DNA of 10,488 nucleotides from the NCBI GenBank assembly GCA_947598425.1, contig CANQFH010000033.1:1-10488 (forward strand), given 5' to 3'. The number at the start of each line of letters is the position of its first letter. The stretch's first letter is position 1. This stretch comes from an uncultured Bacilli bacterium. Lineage in GTDB: Bacteria; Bacillota_I; Bacilli_A; RF39; UBA660. The notes beneath the pieces are model-generated. The model was not told where the DNA came from and did not search any database. It was given only the letters and a program-made list of their open reading frames with translations. The position numbers and the translations under genes were made by a program. Below are positions 1-5,501 of this stretch, piece after piece.

Positions 1-587
1 CTATAGTATTCTAGTTCTTCTAATGTCTTAGCATTTAACATTCTTAATAAAGTTATTAACTTCTCTTCTTTTTTATTATAGGCTATTTTATCTACTAAAT
101 CAAATCTTATTAAGATTATTGTTATTAATTTACAATCTATATCTCTATTACTTTCATTCTCTTTATATACATACTTATATAATATCTTATCTTCTTCTTT
201 TTCATATCTTCCTTTTATAAAGTTAATACTATATACTTGTTCAATATCTTTATAGCCTTTTTTCACTTGACCATCATATAATCTACAAGCATAACAAAAA
301 CTTTTATTTAGCTTCTCTTGATTAAATTTATCTTTATAACACTCTAAAGAGACAATACTATTATCGGATAAGACTGCAGTTATATCTCCAAAGTAAGAAC
401 TATATTCTTTATTTCTAGGTTTTATATAACTTTGGGGTATAACATTATATACATTATAAGTCTCATTAGTATTAATATACTTAAAGATAAGATCTACTAA
501 ATATTTTAAAACTTCTTCATGAGAGAAAACATTTTTAAATGTTAAATCATTTACCAAAGAACTAAAAGTGTTAATTTTAGTATTCAT
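1..587 (-). CDS. Rpn/PD-(D/E)XK nuclease family transposase-like protein, 3' end beyond the window
   Basis: Reading the minus strand from ATG 585-587 gives 195 uninterrupted codons that run off the left edge, so the C-terminus is missing. A strong AGGAGG site lies 4-5 bases upstream of the ATG. The N-terminus has the family-like block DLTFKNVF (residues 14-21). The core reads GDITAVL (67-73), then VSLECYK (79-85), then a Tyr/Arg-rich helix around CYACRLYDGQ (98-107) and a strand VYSINFI (118-124). This is the layout of the PDDEXK_2/TIGR01784 'Rpn' recombination-promoting nucleases, whose D and E-x-Q/K residues bind metal. Here D68 and E82 are present, but the usual Gln two residues after E is Tyr84 (Lys85 follows), so activity is uncertain. 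Family members usually have roughly 250-320 residues. Assignment rests on remembered family patterns. Confidence 0.75.
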   Translation of the reverse strand, partial: MNTKINTFSSLVNDLTFKNVFSHEEVLKYLVDLIFKYINTNETYNVYNVIPQSYIKPRNKEYSSYFGDITAVLSDNSIVSLECYKDKFNQEKLNKSFCYACRLYDGQVKKGYKDIEQVYSINFIKGRYEKEEDKILYKYVYKENESNRDIDCKLITIILIRFDLVDKIAYNKKEEKLITLLRMLNAKTLEELEYY

Positions 588-612
588 TCTGCCTCCTTTC
601 ATTAATATTTTT

Positions 613-636
613 GAAGAGATAAATATTTATCCCTTC
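613..636. promoter_or_regulatory. 24-bp near-perfect palindrome in the leader of the Rpn-like gene
   Basis: GAAG-A-GATAAATATTTATC-C-CTTC is symmetric about 624/625 with a single mismatched pair. It lies 26 bases upstream of the start codon of the Rpn-like gene. A TATATA/TATAGT -10-like sequence lies immediately upstream on the minus strand (637-646), without a recognisable -35. It could be an operator overlapping the start of transcription or a hairpin in the 5' leader. The sequence cannot tell these apart. Confidence 0.4.
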
Positions 637-697
637 ACTATATATAGAAGTTTTTTTACTCATTTCCTTTTTTTTAGAATAAATTTTTTATAAAAAA

Positions 698-734
698 TTA
701 AAAAAAACTAATAGTTTTTTATATTCTATTAGTT
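698..734 (-). terminator. Second hairpin terminator downstream of rpmF
   Basis: A perfect 9-bp inverted repeat (726-734 with 706-714, 11-base loop) is followed on the minus strand by seven T's and another T-rich run. It lies 33 bases beyond the rpmF stop, behind the first terminator, and would act as a back-up stop before the Rpn-like gene. The stem is AT-rich, hence moderate confidence. Confidence 0.5.
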
Positions 735-743
735 CTAATCATT

Positions 744-765
744 AAAAAAGACAGATTATTCTGTC
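744..765 (-). terminator. Intrinsic terminator of yceD-rpmF
   Basis: On the minus strand GACAGA-ATAA-TCTGTC is followed directly by TTTTTT, two bases after the rpmF stop codon. It is a 6-bp stem with a tetraloop and U-tail, a canonical Rho-independent terminator. Confidence 0.8.
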
Positions 766-767
766 AA

Positions 768-953
768 TTATTTTTCTTCTTCTACATTTAAAACATTTTC
801 ATTTTTGTAGTAACCACATTTAGTACATGCTCTATGAGGTCTTATTGCACTACCACATTTTGGACATGTAGTAACTGCTCCTACTTCCTTTTTTAAATGT
901 GTTCTACGCATATTCTTTTTTGTTTTACTTGTTCTTCTAAAAGGAACTGCCAT
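768..953 (-). CDS. rpmF: 50S ribosomal protein L32
   Basis: The 61-residue product is a complete L32 of the zinc-ribbon type. It starts MAVPFRRTSKTKKNMRR, the family signature, and has four cysteines at positions 30, 33, 43 and 46 (CPKCG and CTKCG) that form the Zn site of C+ paralogues. It is a structural component of the large ribosomal subunit. The start at 953 is supported by AAAGGTGATG upstream, which lies inside the last codons of yceD. The genes are only 3 bases apart, so translation is probably coupled. yceD-rpmF is a widely conserved gene pair. The acidic tail (NVEEEK) is ordinary. An intrinsic terminator follows within two bases of the stop. Confidence 0.97.
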   Translation of the reverse strand: MAVPFRRTSKTKKNMRRTHLKKEVGAVTTCPKCGSAIRPHRACTKCGYYKNENVLNVEEEK

Positions 954-956
954 AAA

Positions 957-1436
957 CTAATCATCACCTTTCAACAATTTTTGCAATTCTTGAAGTCTTG
1001 GATCAACTTCATTACTTTTTTTATCTTCTTTAATTAATTCCCAACCATTTCCTTTTATGTCTGCATCATTACAAATAGTAAAACTAATGGGAACCTCTAG
1101 AACAATATTTTGCCATAAAATTTGTTTTAAATCAAGTCTATTTTGACCTTTTTCATAAACATCTTGATAATTTTCTTGTAAATCATCTAAATTTTCCGAA
1201 ATATTTATATCAAAATCATAATAAATTAAGTCTAAAGTAACCGAATCCGTTATTTGCATTTTTCCTTTAAAATTACATTCAATTAAAATATCACCATTAC
1301 TATTTTTTCTAATAACCCCTTTAACAAAGGCATCTTTTAAATCATGAATTCTTTTATCTATCTTAGAATCCATTTTAACCTCTTCATTTATATTTATGCA
1401 ATTATCGATATTTAATTCATCTAATTCAATAAACAT
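957..1436 (-). CDS. yceD: YceD family protein (DUF177), 23S rRNA accumulation factor
   Basis: The 159-residue product begins MFIELDELNID and ends with DPRLQELQKLLKGDD. The DPRL..L..LL ending, preceded by a short acidic stretch, is the hallmark of the YceD/DUF177 family. The location directly upstream of rpmF agrees with the family's usual genomic context. Bacterial YceD and its plant homologue are linked to 23S rRNA processing or accumulation; the mechanism here is inferred from family. The open frame extends 15 codons further upstream to 1481, but I place the start at ATG 1434-1436. GGTG sits 6 bases ahead of it, and the longer form would begin inside the promoter. The stop is TAG, and its end overlaps the SD of rpmF. 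Confidence 0.88.
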   Translation of the reverse strand: MFIELDELNIDNCININEEVKMDSKIDKRIHDLKDAFVKGVIRKNSNGDILIECNFKGKMQITDSVTLDLIYYDFDINISENLDDLQENYQDVYEKGQNRLDLKQILWQNIVLEVPISFTICNDADIKGNGWELIKEDKKSNEVDPRLQELQKLLKGDD

Positions 1437-1452
1437 TTCAAACACCAAAATA

Positions 1453-1481
1453 ATCTTAACATTAATAATGATATATTGCAA
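1453..1481 (-). promoter_or_regulatory. Promoter of yceD-rpmF
   Basis: Minus strand: -35 TTGCAA (1476-1481), 17-bp spacer, then TGt-TAAGAT (-10 at 1453-1458) with an extended -10 TG. The predicted start of transcription is near 1446, leaving a leader of about 10 bases that begins with the GGTG SD. The -35 hexamer is palindromic and is shared with the divergent promoter. Confidence 0.6.
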
Positions 1482-1504
1482 TAAATATCTATTAAAGTTA
1501 TAAT
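1476..1504 (+). promoter_or_regulatory. Promoter of the 96-aa membrane protein gene
   Basis: Plus strand: -35 TTGCAA (1476-1481), 17-bp spacer, perfect -10 TATAAT (1499-1504). The predicted start is near 1511, exactly at the GGTGG SD, so the leader would be about 9 bases. It uses the same palindromic TTGCAA as the yceD promoter on the other strand. Confidence 0.7.
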
Positions 1505-1519
1505 TTAGTTGGTGGTTTT

Positions 1520-1810
1520 ATGTACAAGCTAAAATATTTTACATTATCTAAAAGGGATAAAAATAAATTAAAAGAAACATTTTACCAAACAGAATTTGGT
1601 CAAAATATTAAAAAAAGATTGATAAGATTATTAATTATTGGAATTCTTAGTATTATTTATAGTATTTATTTATTAATAACTTCTGAAAACATTTGGGAAT
1701 TAATTATGGGCATTATGCTTTTATCCGCCGGTCTTATTTTTATTCTAGGAAGTATTTTCATCAGAATTAATAAATTAAATAATTATTTAATTAAAAATAA
1801 AAAACATTAA
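1520..1810 (+). CDS. Small two-helix membrane protein of unknown function
   Basis: This 96-residue protein has a basic cytoplasmic-looking N-terminus (KRDKNKLKE, 11-19; KKRL, 31-34). Two hydrophobic helices follow at about 36-53 and 60-81, with a short loop containing SENIWE, and then a basic tail ending KNKKH. A hairpin membrane protein with both ends inside the cell is expected from the positive-inside rule. GGTGG four bases upstream of the ATG and a TTGCAA-17-TATAAT promoter support expression. I do not recognise a family. It is divergent from yceD and convergent with the deacetylase gene, where the stop codons of both genes share the palindrome TTAA (1807-1810). No terminator lies between them. 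Confidence 0.75.
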   Translation: MYKLKYFTLSKRDKNKLKETFYQTEFGQNIKKRLIRLLIIGILSIIYSIYLLITSENIWELIMGIMLLSAGLIFILGSIFIRINKLNNYLIKNKKH

Positions 1811-2949
1811 CTATCTATAATAGCTTTATGATATACCTTATTATTAACAATAGGTATATTTTTTATTTTAAATAATTCACTAACACTCATTACTTGATAA
1901 CCTTTACTATACAAAAGAGGTAATAACTTTTCAATAGCTGCAACTGTGGAATCATAAGAATCATGAAATAAAATAATATCGCCATCTTTAATATTATCTA
2001 AAACATAATTTATTAAATATTCACTATTACGATAACGCCAGTCATTAGTGTCTACACTCCATAAAATATAAGAAACTGGGATTAAATTTAAATAGCTATT
2101 TTTAATTATCCCATATGGTGGTCTTAAATATTGGAGATCTTCTTGAAATAATCTTTTATAAATATCATTCATTAAATTATAATCATTAATAAATTCTTCT
2201 TCTGTCATTTTACCCATATTTTGATGATTATAACTATGACTAGCTACTTCATTTCCCATATTTTTAATACTTAATACTAAATCTTCATGGCGTAAAGCTT
2301 TTTCTCCAACTACAAAAAAGGTAGCATGGGCTAAATTATCATTTAAATATTCTAATATTTTATTAGTTTTACCTAGATTAGGACTATCATCAAAAGTGAA
2401 AGCAACACTTTTCTTATTATTAGTATAATTATAACCATTTTCATTTTCATAAATATTATCTAATATTACTGTAAAATTTAAATAATCTTTGATTTCATTA
2501 TAATTTACTGTTAAATATAAGACTTCTTCGATATTAGGTTCAATTGTATAATTATTAAAGTATATTACTAATTTGTTATCTTTCAATATATAAGAACGTT
2601 TAACATCTTCTTTTAGTAAGGCCTCTACTACAAATTTGGGATATTTTAAAGCTAAAAGTTCTGCTATCCTATTTTCATATAAATTTATCTTATCTTCTTT
2701 AATTAAATCATTAATAGCGACTTCATTATCTAAATTATATATTTTACTAATATAATTATTATCTTTATCCTTATATAAATAGCTAGTTATTCTATTTATA
2801 GTATTTTTTTCTACTAATACATACTCACTATTATTGTCTAAAAAAGAGTAAACTATTTTTTCTTCATGAGAATGAGAAAAATTGCTAAAAATGGTAATAG
2901 CAATTATGATAATAACTATAAATTGTAAATATAATATTTTTCTTTTCAT
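1807..2949 (-). CDS. Membrane-anchored polysaccharide deacetylase (NodB domain, PgdA/PdaC-like)
   Basis: The 380-residue protein has an N-terminal signal anchor (hydrophobic 7-22 after MKRK). An extracytoplasmic domain (about 30-165) follows, containing the pattern DNKLVIYFNNY...VLYLTVNYNEIKDYL typical of DUF3298/RsiV-like modules. The C-terminal NodB domain (about 181-362) has all usual motifs: TFDDSP (185-190, catalytic Asp187 and metal-binding Asp188), HSYNH (238-242, metal His238/His242), RPPYG (276-280), DTNDW (300-305) and LFHD (327-330, catalytic His329). It probably N-deacetylates peptidoglycan or another cell-surface glycan outside the membrane. No SD precedes the ATG; instead CATACTA sits just 5 bases upstream, hinting at a leaderless message. 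Substrate (GlcNAc or MurNAc) cannot be decided. Confidence 0.92.
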   Translation of the reverse strand: MKRKILYLQFIVIIIIAITIFSNFSHSHEEKIVYSFLDNNSEYVLVEKNTINRITSYLYKDKDNNYISKIYNLDNEVAINDLIKEDKINLYENRIAELLALKYPKFVVEALLKEDVKRSYILKDNKLVIYFNNYTIEPNIEEVLYLTVNYNEIKDYLNFTVILDNIYENENGYNYTNNKKSVAFTFDDSPNLGKTNKILEYLNDNLAHATFFVVGEKALRHEDLVLSIKNMGNEVASHSYNHQNMGKMTEEEFINDYNLMNDIYKRLFQEDLQYLRPPYGIIKNSYLNLIPVSYILWSVDTNDWRYRNSEYLINYVLDNIKDGDIILFHDSYDSTVAAIEKLLPLLYSKGYQVMSVSELFKIKNIPIVNNKVYHKAIIDS

Positions 2950-2980
2950 ATTTATAGTATGGTGGATTTCTGAAAATTCA

Positions 2981-3009
2981 TTTACAAAAAATAAATATTT
3001 TTTTATAAT
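2981..3009 (+). promoter_or_regulatory. Promoter of the dCMP deaminase gene
   Basis: TTTACA (2981-2986), 17-bp spacer, perfect TATAAT (3004-3009). Predicted start near 3016, giving a leader of about 12 bases containing the AAGAGG SD. Confidence 0.7.
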
Positions 3010-3027
3010 AATTAAAAGAGGTAAGTT

Positions 3028-3510
3028 ATGAGAATTGATAAAATTAATTATTATTTAGATATGGCAGAAGTTGCCTTAGAAAGAGGCACATGTTTGAGAA
3101 GAAACTTTGGAGCCATTATTGTTAAAAATGATGAAATAATTTCTACTGGATATGTAGGTTCACCCCGAGGCCGCAAAAATTGTTGCGATTTAAAATATTG
3201 TACTCGAGAAAAATTGCAAATACCTCGAGGAGAAAGGTATGAATTATGTCGTAGTGTTCATGCTGAACAAAATGCGATTATATCAGCTAGTAGAAAAGAT
3301 ATGATTGACTCTACTATGTATTTAGTTGGTAAAAATCCTGATGGTAGCTATGTCGCTAATGCTAGACCTTGTGCTCTATGTAAAAGAATGATAATTAATG
3401 CTGGGATTAAAGAAGTTATTATCAGAAATACTAAAACCGACTATACTAAAATAGCTGTGAATGAATTTGTGTTAAATGATGAATCTTTGGAAGGAATTAA
3501 AGGGTATTAA
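3028..3510 (+). CDS. Deoxycytidylate (dCMP) deaminase, ComEB-like
   Basis: The 160-residue protein belongs to the zinc-dependent cytidine/deoxycytidylate deaminase family. The catalytic zinc site is HAEQNA (His78, Glu80 as proton shuttle) and PCALC (Cys115, Cys118). GAIIV (28-32), STGYVGSPRG (39-48) and the Cys-rich segment NCCDLKYC (51-58) match the ComEB/dCMP deaminase pattern, where extra cysteines can bind a second structural zinc. The reaction is dCMP to dUMP plus ammonia, feeding thymidylate synthesis in the cytosol. Length matches the family. The start is fixed by AAGAGG 6-7 bases upstream of ATG 3028. It ends one base before the convergent nuclease gene. A tRNA-specific or riboflavin-type deaminase is less likely, given the dCMP-type Cys-rich insert. 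Confidence 0.93.
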   Translation: MRIDKINYYLDMAEVALERGTCLRRNFGAIIVKNDEIISTGYVGSPRGRKNCCDLKYCTREKLQIPRGERYELCRSVHAEQNAIISASRKDMIDSTMYLVGKNPDGSYVANARPCALCKRMIINAGIKEVIIRNTKTDYTKIAVNEFVLNDESLEGIKGY

Positions 3511-3511
3511 G

Positions 3512-4081
3512 TTATTTCGAATTTTTTCTAATGGTACTTAATTCTTTTAAATATTTTTTTACTATCATATTTTTATTATCTTTTATATTTAACGGTAGAA
3601 CATTATTTAATATTTCTTCTTTTTCTATGAATTCAATCTTATCTTTAGCTTCTCTACTTTTTATTGGTAAATCTACTATGGTATATTCAATTATAAGTTT
3701 ATCTATTAATTCATTAGTGGCTTCTTCAGCATATTGGTTGTTAGCAATTAAGCTAGAAATAGATTGTCTTAAAGTAGATAAAAAACCATTAACAACATTA
3801 TTTTGAGTATGATGTTGATTCACATGCCAATTGAGACGAGCTCTAATTGATTCTTTAATGGCAATTCCAGTATATATATAATAATATTTTTGATTATTAA
3901 TTGTTTTTGATGTTAAATATGGTAATAATTCATGAAAATATTGATCTTTAAGATAATGAGAATTTAAAAGGAGTTCTAGAGCATCAAGTGGTGCCCACCA
4001 TTTATACCATCCCGGATAATCTTTGGGTAATTTTTTTAATTTATCAATATTTCTTAACTCTTTAGCTTCAACTATAATCAT
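3512..4081 (-). CDS. Stand-alone GIY-YIG-like nuclease domain protein
   Basis: This is a 189-residue protein. Numbered from the upstream in-frame GTG at 4087 (subtract 2 for the ATG form), GWY (26-28) and YTG (72-74) match the paired GIY and YIG strands. They are followed by the helix RARLNWHVNQHH (82-93), whose arginine is where the catalytic Arg belongs. The segment VNGFLSTLRQSISSLI (99-114) resembles the 'STLRRSLGALL' helix of a GIY-YIG subgroup. A late Glu cluster (IEFIEKEEIL, 151-160) before LPLN (164-167) matches the catalytic-Glu and Pro-x-Asn pattern. I start it at ATG 4081 because AGGAG (4087-4091) then has ideal spacing; the GTG overlaps that SD. It is divergent from the 25-aa peptide gene. 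DNA target and role are unknown. Confidence 0.65.
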   Translation of the reverse strand: MIIVEAKELRNIDKLKKLPKDYPGWYKWWAPLDALELLLNSHYLKDQYFHELLPYLTSKTINNQKYYYIYTGIAIKESIRARLNWHVNQHHTQNNVVNGFLSTLRQSISSLIANNQYAEEATNELIDKLIIEYTIVDLPIKSREAKDKIEFIEKEEILNNVLPLNIKDNKNMIVKKYLKELSTIRKNSK

Positions 4082-4156
4082 TTTCACTCCTATATAATTA
4101 TCTATTTAAGTAAAAAAGTATATTAATTTTTATTGTTTAATTTATTATAAAATATA

Positions 4157-4185
4157 TTGTATATAGAACAAATATTTGATATAAT
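4157..4185 (+). promoter_or_regulatory. Promoter of the 25-aa membrane peptide gene
   Basis: TTGTAT (4157-4162), 17-bp spacer ending TGa, perfect TATAAT (4180-4185). The extended -10 TGaTATAAT makes it strong. The predicted start near 4192 gives a 66-base leader, which contains small inverted repeats (TTGAAA/TTTCAA at 4200-4223 and TTATC/GATAA at 4224-4237). Confidence 0.7.
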
Positions 4186-4257
4186 GTTAATGGATACATT
4201 TGAAATATATCATTCCCTTTCAATTATCATAAGATAAAAGAAAGGTGGTGGTTAATT

Positions 4258-4335
4258 ATGACAAAAAGGGAACTTTCTCAATTTATTATAATTCTACTAT
4301 TATTCTTTATAGTAATCACTTTACTATTTAAATAA
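4258..4335 (+). CDS. 25-aa single-helix membrane peptide, unknown function
   Basis: The open frame ATG 4258 to TAA 4333-4335 encodes MTKRELSQF followed by an unbroken hydrophobic segment (about residues 9-24) and a final Lys. It is therefore a basic N-terminus plus one membrane-spanning helix. It is supported as a true gene by a strong SD AAAGGTGG (4241-4248, 9 bases before ATG), an extended -10 promoter with a 66-base leader, and a dedicated U-tailed terminator at 4385-4429. Candidate roles by analogy are a type I toxin or holin-like peptide, or a small regulatory subunit of a membrane complex. Nothing in the sequence decides between these, and no close family is recognised. The downstream region carries a second hairpin that terminates the opposite strand, which could yield antisense overlap. 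Confidence 0.6.
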   Translation: MTKRELSQFIIILLLFFIVITLLFK

Positions 4336-4336
4336 T

Positions 4337-4373
4337 AAAAACATCTGATTTCAACAACAGTTGATTTCAGATG
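4337..4373 (-). terminator. Minus-strand terminator hairpin H1 behind the peptide gene
   Basis: The hairpin has CATCTGA (4342-4348) paired with TCAGATG (4367-4373), plus an inner 5-bp stem and AACA loop. It is followed on the minus strand by TTTTT (4337-4341) then ATTATTT. On the plus strand no T-run follows, so it most likely stops leftward transcription, for example read-through from tRNA-Leu. Confidence 0.5.
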
Positions 4374-4384
4374 ATCCAAATAGG

Positions 4385-4429
4385 GATAACATCTGATTCG
4401 TGCAATCAAATGTATCTTTTTTTATTTTA
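4385..4429 (+). terminator. Terminator H2 of the 25-aa peptide gene
   Basis: The stem TGATT/AATCA, ACAT/ATGT (one C/A mismatch) and GAT/ATC (one bulged A), with loop CGTGC, spans 4385-4416. It is followed by TTTTTTTATTTT. It is the only U-tailed plus-strand hairpin after the peptide gene. Confidence 0.7.
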
Positions 4430-4460
4430 TGCAAGTTTCCTTGACAAATTCATAATAACA

Positions 4461-4487
4461 TAAAAACGCACTTTTATCAAGTACGTT
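4461..4487 (-). terminator. Intrinsic terminator of tRNA-Leu
   Basis: On the minus strand AACGTACTT-GATAA-AAGTGCGTT (9 bp including one G-U pair) is followed by further T's. It lies about 40 bases beyond the CCA end of the tRNA. Confidence 0.75.
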
Positions 4488-4526
4488 CTCTATTCTTACT
4501 CAATATTTCGAGTTTGGTATCAATAT

Positions 4527-4611
4527 TGGTGCAGGTAAAGGGACTTGAACCCCCACGGATGAATCCACTAGATCCTAAGTCTAGCGCGTCTGCCAATTCC
4601 GCCATACCTGC
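4527..4611 (-). tRNA. tRNA-Leu, anticodon UAG
   Basis: The minus strand folds as a class II tRNA. The acceptor GCAGGTA/TACCTGC is a perfect 7 bp, with discriminator A and encoded CCA (4527-4529). The anticodon stem CTAGA/TCTAG has loop CTTAGGA, giving anticodon TAG (4575-4577). A long variable arm precedes the T arm GGGGG-TTCAAGT-CCC. The D arm contains the class-typical GGC-AGACGCGC segment. It reads CUN leucine codons. The 5' leader contains a GTTGTT/AACAAC hairpin (4620-4637) just upstream of the RNase P site. Confidence 0.95.
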
Positions 4612-4644
4612 ATTTAAACGTTGTTCCTTTAAACAACTGTATAT

Positions 4645-4673
4645 ATTTTAACAAAATTATTAAGTAATTTCAA
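4645..4673 (-). promoter_or_regulatory. Promoter of tRNA-Leu
   Basis: Minus strand TTGAAA (4668-4673), 17-bp spacer ending TGt, TAAAAT (4645-4650), an extended -10 promoter. The predicted start lies about 27 bases ahead of the mature tRNA 5' end. Confidence 0.6.
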
Positions 4674-4739
4674 TAATATTATTAAAAATATAAACATAAA
4701 TATTATAAAATTAGAACATATTAAAAATAGGTGATTTAG

Positions 4740-5417
4740 ATGGAAATAGTCTTTAGAGCATTAATTATGTTTATAGTGCTTTTTACTATTGTTAAATTAG
4801 TTGGTAAAAAACAAATTCAAAATTTAACTTTATATGATTATATTCTGAGTATAACCATTGGATCTATCGCTGCTGATAGTATTATTAGTTTAGACACTCC
4901 CCTTTATAATGGCCTTATTGCTTTGGTTGTATTTGCTGTTATTAGTTATCTTAGCTCTTATATATCATATTATAACCATGATATTGAAGAAGTTATAGAT
5001 GGTAATCCTTTAATTTTATTTGAAAATAATAATTTTAATTATCAAAATTTGGATAATGCTAAAATAAGTATAGCTAAATTTTTAGAAACATGTCGTTTAA
5101 AAAATTGCTTTGATATTAATGAAATAGATTGTGCTATTTTAGAAGCATCGGGTGACATCTCAATTTTGTTAAAGGAAAAGAACCAACCTATAACTAATAA
5201 TGATTTAAAAAGCAATATTAAAAAGAATAGCAATAAGCAAACATTTAATTACTCAGTTATTGTCGATGGCATTATTAATGAAGATGAATTAAAGATGGCT
5301 AATAAAACTGGTAAGTGGCTAAATAAATATTTAAAAGATAATAATAAAAGATTAGAAAATATTGCATTATTTACTATCGATAAAAATGATAATATTACGA
5401 TATTAAGTCGTAATTAA
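4740..5417 (+). CDS. DUF421 family membrane protein (YetF/YcaP-like)
   Basis: The 225-residue protein starts with three hydrophobic helices (about 4-20, 32-49, 56-75). The first loop GKKQIQNLTLYDY (22-34) and IGSIAAD (40-46) match the DUF421 signature 'GKRq...l..fD' and 'iGsia'. The cytoplasmic part contains EEVIDGNPLIL (83-93), KISIAKFLETCRLKNCFDINEID and AILEASGDISI (132-142), the conserved DUF421 soluble domain. A second repeat of the type VDGIINEDELK follows toward the C-terminus. DUF421 proteins are membrane-anchored; some in Bacillus concern spore properties, a link that fits a spore-former but is not shown here. SD AGGTGAT precedes ATG 4740. A strong terminator follows. It is divergent from tRNA-Leu. 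Confidence 0.9.
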   Translation: MEIVFRALIMFIVLFTIVKLVGKKQIQNLTLYDYILSITIGSIAADSIISLDTPLYNGLIALVVFAVISYLSSYISYYNHDIEEVIDGNPLILFENNNFNYQNLDNAKISIAKFLETCRLKNCFDINEIDCAILEASGDISILLKEKNQPITNNDLKSNIKKNSNKQTFNYSVIVDGIINEDELKMANKTGKWLNKYLKDNNKRLENIALFTIDKNDNITILSRN

Positions 5418-5422
5418 ATATT

Positions 5423-5460
5423 AAAGAAAATCTGGAATGGTTTTCTTTTTTATTTTTTTT
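5423..5460 (+). terminator. Terminator of the DUF421 gene
   Basis: AAAGAAAATC (5423-5432), loop TGGAAT, GGTTTTCTTT (5439-5448) form 10 pairs including one U-G. They are followed by a long T-rich tail to 5460, six bases after the stop codon. Confidence 0.85.
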
Positions 5461-5461
5461 A

Positions 5462-5490
5462 TTGCAAAGTAAAATTAATTATAGTATAAT
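5462..5490 (+). promoter_or_regulatory. Promoter of the CAU-anticodon tRNA
   Basis: TTGCAA (5462-5467), 17-bp spacer, perfect TATAAT (5485-5490). The predicted start near 5497 is 5 bases before the mature tRNA end. The hexamers and spacing match the plus-strand promoter at 1476-1504. Confidence 0.75.
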
Positions 5491-5501
5491 TAAAAAGCAA
5501 T

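Noticed and set aside
1437..1481. N-terminal extension of YceD to 1481
   Set aside because: It would start inside the promoter elements and lacks an SD; ATG 1436 has GGTG at good spacing and a family-like N-terminus.
3506..3542. ATTAAGT/ACTTAAT inverted repeat at the deaminase/nuclease convergence
   Set aside because: A 7-bp AT-rich stem with a 23-base loop and no clean T-run; too weak to call a terminator.
3531..3806. Open plus-strand frame of 91 codons
   Set aside because: It lies wholly antisense within the GIY-YIG-like gene, has no SD, and its composition mirrors the opposite strand.
4441..4446. Perfect TTGACA on the plus strand
   Set aside because: No -10 at 16-18 bp (best candidate TAAAAA is at 14 bp) and no plus-strand gene follows before tRNA-Leu on the other strand.
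5042..5233. Open minus-strand frame of 63 codons
   Set aside because: Shadow of the DUF421 coding sequence with no SD or promoter.
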